Origin: an uncultured Clostridia bacterium
Lineage (GTDB): Bacteria; Bacillota; Clostridia; Christensenellales; UBA1242
Assembly: GCA_944377825.1 (NCBI GenBank)
Contig: CALWGA010000013.1
Location: 1 to 45,531 of the forward strand
DNA: 45,531 nt
Direction: 5' to 3'
Shown: positions 43,639-45,531 of the stretch, one piece after another
Position numbering within the stretch: the first letter of the stretch is position 1
Layout of the letters: each line of letters opens with the position of its first letter
Position numbers and translations under genes: made by a program
The notes under the pieces: model-generated
Databases searched by the model: none
Told to the model about the DNA's origin: nothing
Seen by the model: only the letters and a program-made list of their open reading frames with translations

Positions 43639-44409
43639 ATGGAAAACTATATGATTGATGTTCATGCGCACCTTGATGCGTTCGAAGATGTGAAAGATGT
43701 GATTGCAGAGGCAAAAAAGCACGGTGTTAAAAAGATTATCACGGCAGGCTACAATCTTTTATCATCAAAAAGGTCGATGGAAATAGCAAATGAGTTTGAC
43801 GGTGTCTACGCAGTTGTCGGTGTGCATCCAGAGAATGTGGAAGAAGTGGATAAAAACTATCTTGAAGAGATTGAGCGCTTTGCTTTAGACAAAAAGGTGG
43901 TCGGCATCGGCGAGATAGGGCTTGACTACCACTTCACAACTGAAACGAAAGAAAAACAGAAAAAGATGTTTATAGACCAGATAGAACTTGCAAACAATTT
44001 AGGCTTGCCGATTGTTGTGCATAGCCGTGACGCCATGGGCGACACTTTGAAAATTTTAAAAACGCACACACCAAAATTTGGCGGACTTATGCACTGCTAC
44101 AGTGGAAGCATAGAGAGCGCGAAGGAACTATTAAAACTCAACTTCTCTTTTTCGTTTGGTGGAGTTTGCACATTTAAGAATGCTAAAAATGTTTGCGCGG
44201 TGATTGAGAATTTACCTCTTGAAAAAATCATGCTCGAAACCGATTGTCCATATCTCGCACCAGTGCCACATCGCGGAGAGAGAAACGAGCCGAAATATAT
44301 CCCGCTCATAGCAGAGAAGATTGCAGAACTTAAAAATGTGAGTTTGGGAGAAGTTATTAAAGAGACTACCAAAAATGCAGAAAAATTATTTAATTTAAAA
44401 AATCATTAA
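43639..44409 (+). CDS. tatD: TatD family metal-dependent DNase
   Basis: 256 residues, family length. IDVHAHLDAF (metal HxH), VGVHPENV, VGIGEIGLDYHF, PIVVHSRDA, LMHCYSGS and LETDCPYLAPVPHRG are the TatD metal and active-site motifs. Acts as 3'-5' exonuclease or DNase in repair and RNA turnover. In Bacillota tatD (yabD) lies a few genes from rsmA, as here, but rnmV is missing between them. No ribosome site. Confidence 0.95.
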   Translation: MENYMIDVHAHLDAFEDVKDVIAEAKKHGVKKIITAGYNLLSSKRSMEIANEFDGVYAVVGVHPENVEEVDKNYLEEIERFALDKKVVGIGEIGLDYHFTTETKEKQKKMFIDQIELANNLGLPIVVHSRDAMGDTLKILKTHTPKFGGLMHCYSGSIESAKELLKLNFSFSFGGVCTFKNAKNVCAVIENLPLEKIMLETDCPYLAPVPHRGERNEPKYIPLIAEKIAELKNVSLGEVIKETTKNAEKLFNLKNH

Positions 44410-44574
44410 AAAGTGGGTTAAAAATCGCAAAAAATTCGAAAAAAAGTGCATTGTTATTAATTTTTTGCGAAAAATACGGAAAAATTCTTAAAATCATGCA
44501 ATAAAATATATGAAAAAAACATTAAAAAATAATTACTTTTGTGTTAGAAATTAATAAAAAATAAAGGATAAAAT

Positions 44575-45366
44575 ATGTTTAATTTCAAAAAGAAATATGG
44601 TCAAAATTTTTTGACTGACAAAAATTTGTTGAATGCCATTGTCAGTGATGCAGGAATAGAAAAGAATGATTTTGTTATTGAAATCGGCGCGGGTGCTGGC
44701 GCGCTTACCGAAGTTATTTCATCGCGCGCTAAAAAGGTGGTGGCGTTTGAGATAGACAGCGAACTTGAAGGCACGCTAAATTCGTTAAACTTAAAAAATG
44801 TCACTTTCCGCTTCGAAGATTTTATGAAGGTAGATTTAAAGGAGTTTAAGGAGCCGTTTAAGGTTGTGGCAAATCTTCCTTACTACATCACAACACCTAT
44901 CATCTTTAAACTACTAGAGGAGACCGACAAACTTATCTCGCTCACCGTGATGGTGCAGAAGGAGGTTGCCGAGCGTATGGTGGCGGACACATCTGGCGAC
45001 TACGGCGTGCTTTCTGTTATGCTCGCTTTCTATGGGCAGGCAAAAATCACAAGAATTGTGAAGCGAAATATGTTTTATCCAGAGCCGAATGTTGACAGTG
45101 CGGTTGTCACACTTAAAATAGAGAAAAAATATGATGTTGATAAGTTAACGTTTTATAGATTTGTGAAAACAGCTTTTTCCATGCGTCGAAAAACACTTCT
45201 CAACAATCTTTCAACCATATACTCAAAGGACCTTTTAAAACAGACTTTCAGCGAAGATTTCTTAAAGCGCAGGGCAGAAACGCTGACAATAGACGGATTT
45301 GTGGAAGCATATAAGAAAATTTTGGGACAGACACCAACTTCGCTTAACGCCGACACGAAAAATTGA
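44575..45366 (+). CDS. rsmA: 16S rRNA (adenine1518-N6/adenine1519-N6)-dimethyltransferase
   Basis: 263 residues, AAAGGA before ATG. KKYGQNFLTDKNLLNAIV, the SAM motif VIEIGAGAGALTEVI, and the catalytic VANLPYYITTPIIF (NLPY) with MVQKEVAERMV, and the C-terminal FSMRRKTLLNNL are diagnostic. Dimethylates two adenines in helix 45 of 16S rRNA. Ends in TGA and runs into the structured repeat copy B. Confidence 0.97.
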   Translation: MFNFKKKYGQNFLTDKNLLNAIVSDAGIEKNDFVIEIGAGAGALTEVISSRAKKVVAFEIDSELEGTLNSLNLKNVTFRFEDFMKVDLKEFKEPFKVVANLPYYITTPIIFKLLEETDKLISLTVMVQKEVAERMVADTSGDYGVLSVMLAFYGQAKITRIVKRNMFYPEPNVDSAVVTLKIEKKYDVDKLTFYRFVKTAFSMRRKTLLNNLSTIYSKDLLKQTFSEDFLKRRAETLTIDGFVEAYKKILGQTPTSLNADTKN

Positions 45367-45377
45367 AAATTTTTCTA

Positions 45378-45520
45378 ACGGCTACTCCGTTGGTTTCTCT
45401 TCCCAGTCCTCTTCAGCGTCGTAAACTGCACTTCATTTCGTGGTTTGATTGTTTTCAAACCACTTACCATTCGTTTGTTTACTCCTTATCCCCAAAAATG
45501 ATAAACATTTTCGGGGACCC
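45378..45520 (-). repeat. Structured repeat, copy B (at the window end)
   Basis: In minus-strand order: hairpin 1 (CCCCGAAAATG-5 nt-CATTTTTGGGG), conserved AAACAAACGAATGGTAAG (complement of 45463-45480), hairpin 2 (GTGGTTTG-8 nt-CAAACCAC), conserved GAAATGAAGTGCAGTTT, GACGC, then a flank not shared with copy A. The window stops just beyond it, as expected if repeats of this family break the assembly here. Confidence 0.85.
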
Positions 45521-45531
45521 CCATTTGATTT

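Overview
The window looks like a piece of an AT-rich, spore-forming or formerly spore-forming Clostridia genome (Bacillota), probably an uncultured gut anaerobe. Supporting evidence: strong Shine-Dalgarno sites (AAGGAGG), sigma-A promoters of TTGACA-N17-TATAAT type, a dnaG-rpoD-zinc ribbon cluster, yqzL next to recO, addB-addA, spmA-spmB, tatD near rsmA, an RsfA-like Myb protein, stand-alone Spo0A DNA-binding domains, and pyruvate formate-lyase for anaerobic pyruvate cleavage. TAA, TAG and TGA all end real genes, so the standard bacterial code applies.

Layout. 1-4.6 kb: end of a histidine phosphatase, a secreted or membrane-anchored orphan, then pflB, a transglutaminase-like gene and a pflA that carries an in-frame TGA. 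4.7-10.6 kb: a tiny reverse-strand gene, a UgtP-type glycolipid glycosyltransferase, a membrane protein, yqzL-recO, orphans and a double-Myb regulator. 10.6-17 kb: addB-addA. 17-23 kb: an 803-residue membrane-anchored coiled-coil protein with five AT-hooks, small membrane proteins, PflX, a TPR glycosyltransferase and a SecB-like protein. 23-27 kb: tRNA-Gly, tRNA-Pro, Nudix, groES-groEL. 27-33 kb: a large orphan, then dnaG-rpoD-zinc ribbon-beta helix. 33-36.5 kb: cysteine desulfurase divergent from a DUF3343 sulfur/selenium carrier, lytic transglycosylase, SIMPL protein. 36.5-42 kb: an accessory stretch with three stand-alone Spo0A_C genes, tRNA-Ser, an MBL-fold hydrolase, a structured repeat fused to a broken tRNA-Leu, ATP-grasp and HAD genes. 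42-45.5 kb: a small gene, spmB/spmA, tatD, rsmA, and a second copy of the structured repeat at the very end.

The most unusual items are: (1) a two-copy repeat of about 105 bp whose second stem differs in sequence but stays paired (8 bp stem, 8 nt loop), meaning a folded RNA or DNA element; one copy forms the 5' part of a tRNA-Leu-like sequence and the other reaches the window end; (2) the membrane protein with five AT-hooks, a candidate chromosome tether; (3) three Spo0A C-terminal domain paralogs without receiver domains, two of them 92 percent identical with matching upstream elements; (4) a set of genes with no Shine-Dalgarno site whose -10 box sits 6-7 nt before ATG, as expected for leaderless mRNAs; (5) two G8 tracts, one in a promoter spacer and one inside a Nudix box, that could act as slippage switches.

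All calls are from reading the sequence and translations by eye. No database search, folding or alignment program was run.
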